From Prochilodus magdalenae (Eukaryota > Chordata > Actinopteri > Characiformes > Prochilodontidae), in the NCBI GenBank assembly GCA_024036415.1, contig JAMWET010006783.1:68501-132500 (forward strand): a DNA stretch of 64,000 nucleotides, given 5' to 3'. The position numbers and the translations under genes are program-made. Position 1 is the first letter of the stretch; the number at the start of each line of letters is the position of its first letter. The notes under the pieces are model-generated. The model worked only from the letters and a program-made list of their open reading frames with translations, made no database searches and was not told where the DNA came from. Below, in pieces: positions 11,765-21,766 of this stretch.

Positions 11765-12190
11765 ACAGGGGCCCTACATAGGCCTTTTCCACCAACGTGG
11801 AACAGATTCTGTTCTGGTTCACGAACACAATTTTGAAGTGTTCGGCATATTTCCACCGTAAATGAAATAGGTTAGGAACCCAGAAATTTTCTTCCCAGCT
11901 GGAACCAAAGAATAGTAGGTACCACAAACATTCGTTTGTCATGCCAAGTCAACAATGGTGACACCCAATGGTGTGCTGAGGAAGCTCTTCTATGTCTTCT
12001 TATCTCCAATAGTTGATCCGTGCTTTCTGGATGTAACAGATATAAGGAATAACAGCCCAAGCACTCGCAGGTAATCTATATGCTCCGCCATCTTGGAACT
12101 ACTGTTTAATACCACTGTGCAGCGCCCTCTGTTGACGCTGATGCTTTATCGTTTGATGTCCCTCGGTTCCAGTAAAAGCTGGTGCAAATG
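11765..12190 (+). repeat. Interspersed element E, copy 1 of a tandem pair
   Basis: It runs from 'taggccttttccaccaacg' through 'tggaaccaaagaatagtagg' to 'ggttccagtaaaagctggtg'. Copy 2 starts immediately after. The uninterrupted middle here shows the state of the element before the minisatellite arose in copy 2. Confidence 0.7.
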
Positions 12191-12197
12191 GTTTTAT

Positions 12198-13578
12198 TTA
12201 GGCCCTTTGCACGCAACGTGGAGAGGGTTCTGACCCGGTTGACGCACCTAATTTTTAACTGTTCAGCACATTACCACCAAAAATAAATAGGTTTTGAACC
12301 CAGAAGGTTTGTTCCCACGTAGAGAGTGGCGTCGAGAGTGGCGTCGAGAGTGGCGTAGAGAGTGATACTGAGAGGGATACTGAGAGTGATACTGAGAGTG
12401 ATACTGAGAGTGATACTGAGAGTGATACTGAGAGTGATGTAGAGTGTGATGTAGTGTGATATTAAGTGATGTAGTGTAATGTAGAGTGTGATGTAGAGAG
12501 TGGTGTAGATAGATATATTGAGAATGATGTAGTGAGTGATGTAGATAGTGATGTAGATAGTGATGTAGATAGTGATGTAGATAGTGATAATGAGAGTGGT
12601 GTAGATAGATATATTGAGAGTGATGTAGTGAGTGATGTAGATAGTGATGTAGATAGTAATGTAGATAGTGATAATGAGAGTGGTGTAGATAGATATATTG
12701 AGAGTGATGTAGTGAGTGATGTAGTGAGTGATGTAGATAGTGATGTAGATAGTGATGTAGATAGTGATATTGAGAGTGATGTAGATAGTGATGTAGATAG
12801 TGATATTGAGAGTGATGTAGTAAGTGATATAGAGAGTGACAGAGAGTGATGTAGTAAGTGATATAGAGAGTGACAGAGAGTGATGTAGTGAGTGACATAG
12901 AGAGTAATGTAGAGTGTTTTAAGAGTGACGTAGTGAGTGACATAAGTGACATAGTGAGTGATGTAGATAGTGATGTAGTGATATTGAGAGTGATGTAGTG
13001 ATATTGAGAGTGATGTAGATAGTGATAGTGAGTGACATAAGTGACATAGTGAGTGATGTAGATAGTGATGTAGTGATATTGAGAGTGATGTAGATAGTGA
13101 TATTGAGAGTGATGTAGTGATATTGAGAGTGATGTAGATAGTGATATTGAGAGTGATGTAGTGATATTGAGAGTGATGTAGGTAGTGATATTGAGACTGA
13201 TGTAGATAGTGATGTAGAGAGTGATATAGTGAGTGATGTAGAGAGTGACAGAGAGTGACGTAGTGAGTGATGTAGAGAGTGATGTAGAGAATGATATTGA
13301 GAGTGACATATGGAGTGGTGTACAGAGTAGTGTGGAACCAAAAAATAGTAGGTTCTTCAGCACGAACCATGATGATATTTGTCCGGCATGTTAGTTGTTG
13401 AGGAAAGAGAAGGCAACAATGGTGACACACAGTGGTCCATCTGGAACAACAGCACAAATGCTCACAGGTACACTCCGCCATCTTAGCACTACTGTTTACT
13501 ATCACTGTGCAGCGCCCTCTGTTGACATTTATGCCATATCCTTTAAGATTCCTTGGTTCCAGTAAAAGCTGGTGCATA
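12198..13578 (+). repeat. Interspersed element E, copy 2, interrupted by a minisatellite
   Basis: The left part (12198-12319) and right part (13330-13578) align to copy 1 up to and after the point 'cttcccagctggaaccaaag'. Between them lies about 1 kb of 12-bp repeat. Both copies end in the same 'gcagcgccctctgttgac' and 'ggttccagtaaaagctggtg'. Confidence 0.75.
12320..13332. repeat. 12-bp minisatellite, block 1
   Basis: About 84 units of a 12-base motif of the type GTGATGTAGATA/GTGATATTGAGA run without unique sequence. Because 12 is a multiple of 3, all frames stay open for long stretches on both strands, giving Ser/Thr/Leu-rich or His-rich (- strand) and Val-Asp-Ser-rich (+ strand) hypothetical peptides. 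These are artefacts of periodicity. Variant units (GATACTGAGAGT at the left; GATGTAGATAGT in the middle) form local clusters. Confidence 0.95.
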
Positions 13579-13589
13579 TGCAGACTGGT

Positions 13590-14163
13590 TCCCAGGATAA
13601 TGTCCTGAAAGGTTCTACGAAGCCTGAATGGAACCAGTTCAGGAACCAGGATTCTTTTGGTTGAAGATGGCTAATAGTGGCTCGGGCCCCTGAGCATCTT
13701 CTCATGAAACCCATAGAACAGCCAGGCCTGTGGGGAGGTGGTGTTTTTAACTACAGTGTCAACTTTAGTCCTTCAGTGTATGTGATCAGTTGTAGTTATT
13801 GGCTGTAATTCTATTATCAGATCTTAAGAATTTAATATTTGAACTTGTCTATAAATAGTGAGATATTGTGATGCGTTGTGCCTCCTACTGAAAACTGGAT
13901 CTGTGTTGATCAGGAGCTCCGATGATGGTGCAAGCCATTTTTATGATCTGAAATGATGAGAATGTGTGATGAAGTGTGTTGGTGAAGAAGGGGGCACCCC
14001 TGGAGTGATGATGATGGTGATGGTGATTGACTGCTCCACTGGGGTCCGCGGTGGGGGATGTGGGTTACTCAGACTGTGTGTACTCGCTCTAAATCTGTAA
14101 TGCAACTATAGACCTCTCAGCTATTCCTAGCCACACCCTTGGCTTTCTTGTTGCATTTCAACA
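13590..14163. other. Spacer between the minisatellite blocks
   Basis: Apparently unique intronic DNA with a short GATGATGATGGTGATGGTGA run at ~14005. No gene or RNA is seen. Confidence 0.5.
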
Positions 14164-15620
14164 GGCGTCGAGAGTGACGTAGAGGGTGATGTAGAGAGTG
14201 ACGTAGAGAGTGGCCTAGAGAGTGACGTAGAGAGTGTCAGAGAGTGATATTGAGAGTGACATAGAGAGTGAGGTTGAGAGTAACGTAGAGAGTGATGTTG
14301 AGAGTGACGTAGAGAGTGACGTAGAGGGTGATGTAGAGAGTGATGTTGAGAGTGACGTAGAGAGTGTAAGAGAGTGATATTGAGAGTGACGTAGAGGGTG
14401 ATGTAGAGAGTGATGTTGAGAGTGATGTAGAGAGTGTAAGAGAGTGATATTGAGAGTGACGTTGAGAGTGACGTTGACAGTGACGTAGAGAGTGATGTTG
14501 AGAGTGACGTAGAGAGTGATATTGAGAGTGACGTTGAGAGTGATGTTGAGAGTAACGTAGAGAGTGATGTTGAGAGTGATGTTGAGAGTGACGTAGAGGG
14601 TGATGTAGAGAGTGACGTAGAGAGTGATATTGAGAGTGACAGAGAGTGAGGTTGAGAGTAACGTAGAGAGTGATGTTGAGAGTGATGTTGAGAGTGACGT
14701 AGAGAGTGATGTTGAGAGTAACGTAGAGAGTGATGTTGAGAGTGACATAGAGAGTAATGTAGAGAGTGATGTTGAGGGTGACGTTGAAAGTGACGTAGAG
14801 AGTGTAAGAGAGTGATATTGAGAGTGACATAGAGTGTGATGTTAAGAGTGATGTTGAGAGTGACATAGAGAGTGATGTTGAGAGTAACGTAGAGAGTGAT
14901 GTTGAGAGTGACATAGAGAGTGATGTTGAGAGTGATGTTGAGAGTGATGTTGAGAGTGATGTTGAGAGTGACGTAGAGGGTGATGTAGAGAGTGACGTAG
15001 AGAGTGATATTGAGAGTGACAGAGAGTGATGTTGAGAGTAATGTAGAGAGTGACGTAGAGAGTGTAAGAGAGTGATATTGAGAGTGACGTTGAGAGTGGC
15101 GTTGAGAGTGACATAGAGAGTGATGTTGAGAGTGGCGTAGAGAGTGACGTAGAGAGTGACGTAGAGAGTGACGTTGACAGTGAGAGACGTCTGACAGTGA
15201 CAGAATGATGTAGAGAGTGATATTGAGAGTGACAGAGGGAGTGGTGTGGAAAGTGATATTGAGAGTGGCGTAGAGAGGGATGTACAGAGTGGCGTAGAGA
15301 GGGATGTACAGAGTGGCGTAGGGAGGGATGAACAGAGTGGCGTAGGGAGGGATGTACAGAGTTGCCGAGGGAGGGATGTACAGAGTGGCCGAGGGAGGGA
15401 TGTACAGAGTGGCATAGAGAGGGATTTACAGAGTGGCGTAGAGAGGGATGTACAGAGGGGGATGTACAGAGTGGCGTAGAGAGGGATGTACAGAGAGGGA
15501 TGTACAGAGTGGCGTAGAGAGGGATGTACAGAGTGGCCGAGGGAGGGATGTACAGAGTGTGGCGTAGGGAGGGATGTACAGAGTGGCCGAGGGAGGGATG
15601 TACAGAGTGGCCGAGGGAGA
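14164..15620. repeat. 12-bp minisatellite, block 2
   Basis: About 120 units of a related 12-base motif (GTGACGTAGAGA, GTGATGTTGAGA). From about 15250 it shifts to a 24-base higher-order unit of the form GGCGTAGAGAGGGATGTACA plus GAGT. Block 2 is separated from block 1 by 0.83 kb of non-repetitive DNA and is not flanked by element E. The long open frames of up to 392 codons are not genes. Confidence 0.95.
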
Positions 15621-15639
15621 GTTTCTTGTTTGGTTTGTT

Positions 15640-16010
15640 TCTCAGTATTGAATCAGTCTTTATTAAAACTTCATTCCCTCTTTCATGCCTTTCATTCCTT
15701 CATTCTTTCTTTTTTCTTATTTGCTTTCTGCTTTCCTTCCTTTTTTCTTCATTTCTTCTTTCTTGTATTACCTCCTTTCTTTTTCTATTCCTTCCTTATT
15801 TTTGCTTTGTTTTATCCTACCTTTCCCCCCTCCCTTCCTTCCTTCCTTCCTTCCATCTTGCTTTCCTTTCCCCTTTCCATCTATATTTCCCTCCTTTACT
15901 TTTTTTCTTTTGCCTTTTCATCCTTCCATTTTTCTTACTTCATTTTTTCCCATCTCACCTTTCTTCCCTCCTACCTTCTTTCTTTCTTACTAAGTCTTAT
16001 TTTATGGCCC
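15640..16010. repeat. Pyrimidine-rich tract (TTCC/TTTC)n
   Basis: Almost all C and T on the + strand, with CTTCC and TTTC microrepeats. The long open frames here (Phe/Leu/Ser-rich) come from composition. Confidence 0.9.
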
Positions 16011-17090
16011 AGTTTGTACACGTTGAGTTTTAGTGTGGCAGAGATTCAGGGAAACAGGGCTCTTGCTGGTCGTTGAGTTCTGTTTAGAGTTCAGTCTGGA
16101 ACAAAATTATGGGAACGATGTTGAAATTACAGTCATTCTGGGAATTACCCGTTCCTTTCGATGTGTGAAAAGTGGATGGAAATTTGCCTAGAAAAATGGA
16201 ATTTGCCATGTCACTACAAACTGACTGTATTCAGTGGAGTATAAATCACTTTCCTCTTTGAGTCAGAGCCGGCAGCTATCTGTGGGACATTCAATTCTTA
16301 CTGAGGTCCAAAAGCCTCCTGTAGCTCAGTGATCACAGTGCTTAATGACCAGCCAGCCTCCATTACCTAAAACACACACACCTAATCAAACCTGCCTGAG
16401 TGTACAGTAGCTAAATCCACTAATTAAATTCTCAGCCAACGAGCCCAAAAACTGACCTCCAGAAATACTTTTGCTTCTGATAATTTGACCAAACTGGTCT
16501 TGGATCAGTAGTTATGCTCATAAATGCTCAGGATATATGAGCTTCCACTCATCCTTCCTCACTTAAGCACAACGCAGCCAGTTTGAACTGTTTTCCATGC
16601 AGTTTCTGAGGGAATAAACGGCAGGATTTAATGAGCCTGGGGACTTAAGGGGTCAATGAGCAGCTACATCAGCTGGGTTGAGTGTCTGGGTGGAGCGAGC
16701 TGTGATTACAAGCTGTGATTCTGCGCTCAGAGCCGTCAAATTAATTAACTGTCTCGGAAGGATCTAAAACGTCACAGTGCATATCATTTCCACCAACTGA
16801 GAGTCAACACTGCATGGCATAGAGAGCCTTTAGTTTCAGTGGTTGTATTATTTGGACTAATCTGCTCGTGATGCTGAATTGGAGAACCAGATGCTCGCGG
16901 AGGTGAAATCTATAACTAGGGTTTAATGCGGTGATGGGTGTGCCATAATACTGAGCTGGCAGATAAACAGAGAGGAACCAAACCACAGGGACCAAAACAG
17001 GCATGGGCAAAACAGGGCGTAAGTCCAGACACAGGCAAGAGTCCAAATCAGCCAATCAGAATAAGAGGGAGGGGCAAAAGAGGAAAACCA
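16011..17090. other. Intron without recognisable features
   Basis: Mixed-composition sequence with no exon, repeat family or RNA that I can name. Confidence 0.5.
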
Positions 17091-17099
17091 ATGGGCCAA

Positions 17100-17550
17100 T
17101 GTCACGTTTGCGGGCCTGACTCCGACGCTCCTCCGGACTCCAGTCCCCAGAATGCACAGCCTGATGACATCACACCCACATGCTCACGCTCCGCCCATCC
17201 TCCCCGGTCCACATCTCCTTCCTACTGATTACACCAGCTGTGTTTAAGCACCTTGCGAAGCTTTGCGTTCGTTTTCTCGACGCCGTCTCTTCAGCCTAGC
17301 CCCTTTAACCTGTCTGCCTGTCCTGCCTTTCCTCCTGGTTCTCGACCCTGTGTTTGTTTACCTGGTTTCCGATTCTCGATCTCCCTTCCTGTCTTGTTCG
17401 CCTGTCTGGTTTCGACCCTTGCCCGTCCTCTCGGTTTATGCCCCGGGAATTGCCCTCTGTTGGCGCTGTACCATTCTCTGCTGTTGTGTGACATCACTGA
17501 CCTTTCTATTAAACTCTGCTGGTGTCGCACCTAGTTCTTTGTCACTGACA
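17100..17550 (+). mobile_element. Solo LTR of a retrotransposon
   Basis: It begins TGTCACG and ends CTGACA (TG...CA) and is flanked by an exact 5-base duplication GCCAA (17095-17099 and 17551-17555). Near the 3' end is ATTAAA (17507), a plausible polyadenylation signal. The body is C/T-rich with direct 'cctgtc' words. A 451-base LTR with a 5-bp target site fits a Ty3/gypsy-type element. No internal region remains, so it arose by LTR-LTR recombination. Confidence 0.88.
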
Positions 17551-17829
17551 GCCAACGAGGATCATACGGGGGAAATCATAAACAGAGAACAATAGAGAAC
17601 ACTAGGTATGCACGGTATATATACACAACAAAGTGAATATCAAATAGGTGAAGTGAATTAGAAGTCTGGGGAAGCAGCAGCTACGGTGACTGAGAGGTGC
17701 ATTTTTTTTTTTTAGAAATTTCAGAAATTAAAATTAACAAAAATAAAAACTAATTTACAAAGGAAAAAAAATACATTGGGGAAAACTAAATTACATTAAT
17801 CTAATTTACACTATAATTATAAGCTCACC

Positions 17830-18320
17830 AGACAAACAACATCGCCAGCTTGCGTGTTTATGGATGTAGTAACTTCGGGCTCCTGCAGGTGGCGTGGCAC
17901 AAAGATGGTAAAGCTATAAACACCTGCGGGGTGTGAGGGATGGGATCCATAGATGGGGAGGAGGTGCTACAGTGCAGGGAATGTCTCGTTCCATGTGTGG
18001 TAAATGGCTCCACAGCAGATGTTAATGATTGGCTAAAAGGAGCGGCTGAGCATATGGGCGTGGCCAAAGACCATAATGTGAAGGAAGTAGCTGAATCTGC
18101 AGGTGTATGGAAGCGTACGGTCATACGGGTCTACCAGCAGTGGCTAAACTCCCAGTCTACAGGGAATTCTCCTCGGAATTGTGCCAGGGAAGGCATCCAC
18201 CAAACCTGGCCCAACTGATTTGATGCAAGAGTGTCTGAACGTTGATGTGCTACATCCAGAAACGTGTCCAGTCTTGGTGCTTGTGGAGGTATTACATGCT
18301 ACTAGGTATGTTTCAGTCAC
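17830..18320 (+). mobile_element. Family C element, near-complete copy
   Basis: A + strand frame (17940-18218) reads MGSIDGEEVLQCRECLVPC, continues through KEVAESAGVWKRTVIRVYQQ and ends near a Cys-Ala-Arg-Glu-Gly-Ile-His segment. The left side has 'gtagtaacttcgggctcctg' and the right end 'gtatgtttcagtcacagg'. It is among the best-preserved HTH frames of the family; no catalytic domain is present. Confidence 0.7.
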
Positions 18321-18989
18321 AGGTGAGTTTATTTATAGAGGTATGTGGATTGGAAGTTTTGAATGCAGAATGAATGCAACCAGAACACTCTCTTATTCTA
18401 AAATTGCCTCAATGAATGAGGCTAATCCTCACTGTAAATGGATTTATCTGGTGTGTTATGACATATCATGAAAATGTGATTAAGAACAACAGCCCATCTG
18501 TTTTTGTCCTGATGTCCTAATTAAGTCCGTTGGTGTTTTTGGCTGTTTGGAGTAATCATTATTAGTCAGTTCTGGCATCAGGATTATATCAGGATGTGTT
18601 CTGATTCCTTTCTGACAGGAATGAAAGTCAAACTAAAGCCTTCAAATTAGCAAAACTACACGTTCCAATCAATTAAGCCATCCATCAGCATCCCGTCCTC
18701 TTACCTGTCCGGATTATCCGCCTCTAGTTTTAAGGGAACGCAGTATATACCATAGGATCTATATAGAGAAACTTTACTGCCACTTTACTGTCAGGTTCAA
18801 ATAATTATTATGTTAGTAACTATGTTATTAATGATGTAATTACCAAGTTGTAATGTATGGAATTAGAAGTGAAGTGGTCCGGGATCAGGGGATAACACAC
18901 AGCCCTCCTGGTCTGGGTGTCAGGTTCTGTTCTCTTCATGCTCTGCTGGTTTGTGTCTGTTCTACATTCAAACAGGTACATTCAGTGAC

Positions 18990-18993
18990 CTCT

Positions 18994-19037
<44 letters not shown>

Positions 19038-19159
19038 ATCTATCTCTGACCCCCCACTCTTTCTCTCTCTTTCTCTGCCCCCCTTTCTCTCTCTTTCTGA
19101 TCATTCTCACTCTCATTTAGTCTCTCTCTATCTCTCTATCCCCCTTTCCCTCTTCATTT

Positions 19160-19205
<46 letters not shown>

Positions 19206-19311
19206 GGACCCCCTCCCTCTCTCTTTCTCTGCCCCCCTTTCTCTCTCTTACTGATCATTCTCGCTCTCATTTAGTCTCTCTCTATCTCTCTATCCCCCCT
19301 TTCCCTTTTCA

Positions 19312-19371
<60 letters not shown>

Positions 19372-19700
19372 ATCTATCTCTGACCCCCCACTCTCTCTCT
19401 TTTTCTCTGACCCCCCACTCTCTCTCTCTTTCGCTGCCCCCCTTTCTCTCTCTTTCTGATCATTCTCACTCTCATTTAGTCTCTCTCTATCTCTCTATCC
19501 CCCCTTTCCCTCTTCATTTTCTCTCTCTCTCTCTGTCTCTGACCCCCCACTCTCTCTCTCTTTCTCTCGGACCCCCTCCCTCTCTCTTTCTCTGCCCCCC
19601 TTTCTCTCTCTTTCTGATCATTCTCGCTCTCATTTAGTCTCTCTCTATCTCTCTATCCCCCCTTTCCCTCTTCATTTTCTCTCTCTCTCTCTCTCTCTCT
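18990..19700. repeat. CT-rich higher-order tandem repeat
   Basis: A composite unit containing (CT)n, 'ctgacccccca', 'tctttctgatcattctc', 'tcatttagtctctctctatc' and 'ccctttccctcttcatttt' recurs. The marker 'ctgatcattctc' occurs four times, near 19097, 19252, 19456 and 19614, giving spacings of about 155, 204 and 158 bases. The tract between is (CT)n of varying length. Confidence 0.9.
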
Positions 19701-20000
19701 CTTTTATTACTTTTGTTTTCCACTTCTTTCTCTCCTTTTTCTCATATCTGCCCTCTCATCTTTTGTTCCCTACCTATTTTTTCTTTTTCTCCTTGTTCTC
19801 TCTCTCTTTCTACCCATCTCTTTCTCAGCACCTCCTTCTTTCTCCAGCCCTCTGTCTCTTCTCTCACTTTCCTTTATCACACTTTCTCCTTTGACATCTC
19901 TCTCTCTCTCCCTCTCCTCTCTGCTGCCTTCTTTTTCACATACCTCTCCTCTCTTGCTCTGTCTCACTGTCTCTGTATTCTCCATATGTCACTGAGTTGG
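19700..20000. repeat. Pyrimidine-rich tract
   Basis: C/T-rich continuation of the previous tract without the higher-order unit. A (GA)n run (20079-20102) follows. Confidence 0.8.
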
Positions 20001-20514
20001 GGCAGTGTGGCAATGGAATAGGGGCTGATGGGTAAATTGTTGCTGTGACCTTGATGTGTATGAGATGATGGATGTTGAGAGAGAGAGAGAGAGAGAGAGA
20101 GAGGAACGTGAGTAATGCACAGTGATGAGTGAACTGGTTTACTCTTATTACCCGAGAGTGGCTGCGAGGCTGGAAATGTCAGTGTCATGCGAAAGGTCTC
20201 CATTACGCGGCGGATGCGGAGAGGAGCCTTTTCATACTAATAAGGCCAATACGCTTACTTTGTTTCAAATCACTGTAAAGTTCACTGCAATTATGTAGGC
20301 AGCTGTGTCTCCTGTTGGTGTCTCCTGTTGGCTGTGGCCCCCAGTACTTTCATCATGATAACACATGAGCGTGAATGCCTCCCTATTGGCACAGCATGAT
20401 ATATAGTGTTATCCAGTTTGGTATTTGGTAGATTTGGTATATGCTAGAGCAGAGACTTATCATTATTTGCCATCAGCCAATGAAATAACGCCTAGCTACA
20501 TCGACATCTACATC

Positions 20515-20730
20515 TACATCTATGGCATTTAGCTGACGCTCTTATCCAGAGCGACTTACAAGGTTAATCACATTACAGGTAGGCCAGTGTAGTGTTAGGA
20601 GTCTTGCCCAAGGACTCTTATTGGTGTAGCACAGCATCACCCAGACCAGGATTCAAACCCCAGTCTCCCATGTGTGGTGGTGGCTACTTCGCGGGTAGTG
20701 GTGTTATCCGCTGAGCTACACCAACCACAG
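20515..20730 (-). repeat. tRNA-derived SINE, family 1
   Basis: Full copy on the - strand: 'ggttggtgtagctcagcgg', a B-box-like 'gtttgaatcctgg', body, and 3' end 'gagcgtcagctaaatgcc' followed by (TAGATG)n-like tail repeats (20500-20520). Confidence 0.88.
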
Positions 20731-20838
20731 CTAAGAACAGGAAACCCATCAAAGCCTGCCTTTAATAGAAACCAATAGAGGCTATACATACCAATCACCT
20801 TCTTAGCATCACCTCAATGCAATTACATTCATTGCTAT

Positions 20839-21370
20839 GTTCTTCAATGGTCAGGACCCCTACAGGACCATCACAGAGACGGTATAATTTGGCTGATGGG
20901 TCATCCTCAGCATTGCTGCAGTGACACTGAGTGGTGGTGGTGTGTTAGTGTGTGTGGTGCCGGTATGAGTGGGTCATACTTAGCACTGCTGTTGGACACC
21001 TCAGGGTCTCAGCTGGACTGAAAACTCTCCAGTTGACAGCGTCCTGTGGGCAGCGTCATTTGACCACCGTATGAGGACTAGAGGATGGCCAACACTGCGC
21101 TGTGCAGCAGCAGATGAGCTATCGTCTCTGACTGTACATCTACAAGGTGGACCAGCAGGGTAGGAGTGTCTAATAGAGTGGACAGTGAGTGGACACAGTG
21201 TCTAAACACTCCAGCAGCACTGCTGTGTCTGATCCACTCACACCAGCACCACACACACTAACACACCACCACCAGGTCAGTGTCACTGAAGTGCTGAGAT
21301 CCACCACCCACATAGTACCTGCTCTGTGAGGGTCCTGTGGGGGTCCTGATCATTAAAGAACAGGGTAACA
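20839..21370. mobile_element. Palindromic MITE (family P), full copy
   Basis: A near-perfect inverted repeat over ~530 bases: the left arm begins 'tgttcttcaatggtcagg' and the right arm ends with its complement before 'cagggtaac'. Inner matches include 'gcagtgacactgag' and 'tgtgtgtggtgc' with their complements near 21240-21290. The whole element could fold into one hairpin. No coding capacity. Four partial copies lie elsewhere in the window. Confidence 0.88.
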
Positions 21371-21766
21371 CAGCATACAGAGAAAGAGATGGACTTTCGG
21401 TGATGGAATTCAGCATCTGCCCATTGATTTCTATTGTAAGACTTGAGTCAGCAAAAGCTTTAATGTGGAGAACATGTTGTCTATGCCAATCAACCAGACG
21501 CAGTAGAAAAAGATTCGATTGGGAAATGTTGTAGTGTCGCCTTAAAGTGGACAGAGGACATCAAAAACATTTCTTTCATGTAAATTAGACACTAATGCCA
21601 TGACAACTGCATACTACCAGTGAAAAGATCCAACTAAATAGATGTTAAAGACTCTACAGGCTTACACCTAACTGATTTGAGTCTTGAACAATACATATCC
21701 TGATACACCACATATACTCTTGATGTACCACAGTATCATATTTCTCCACATCACCACCTCTAATAC

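Noticed and set aside
12263..13577. Long - strand open frames (366 and 371 codons) of Ser/Thr/Leu/His/Tyr repeats
   Set aside because: They result from the 12-bp minisatellite; frames are open on both strands and composition follows the repeat unit.
14237..15415. 392-codon - strand open frame
   Set aside because: Same cause: the periodicity of 12 keeps every frame open.
12320..15620. Possible CRISPR-like array
   Set aside because: The units are contiguous 12-mers without unique spacers, in a eukaryotic intron.
15486..16076. 196-codon Phe/Leu/Ser-rich frame
   Set aside because: Joins minisatellite to a pyrimidine-rich tract; compositional.
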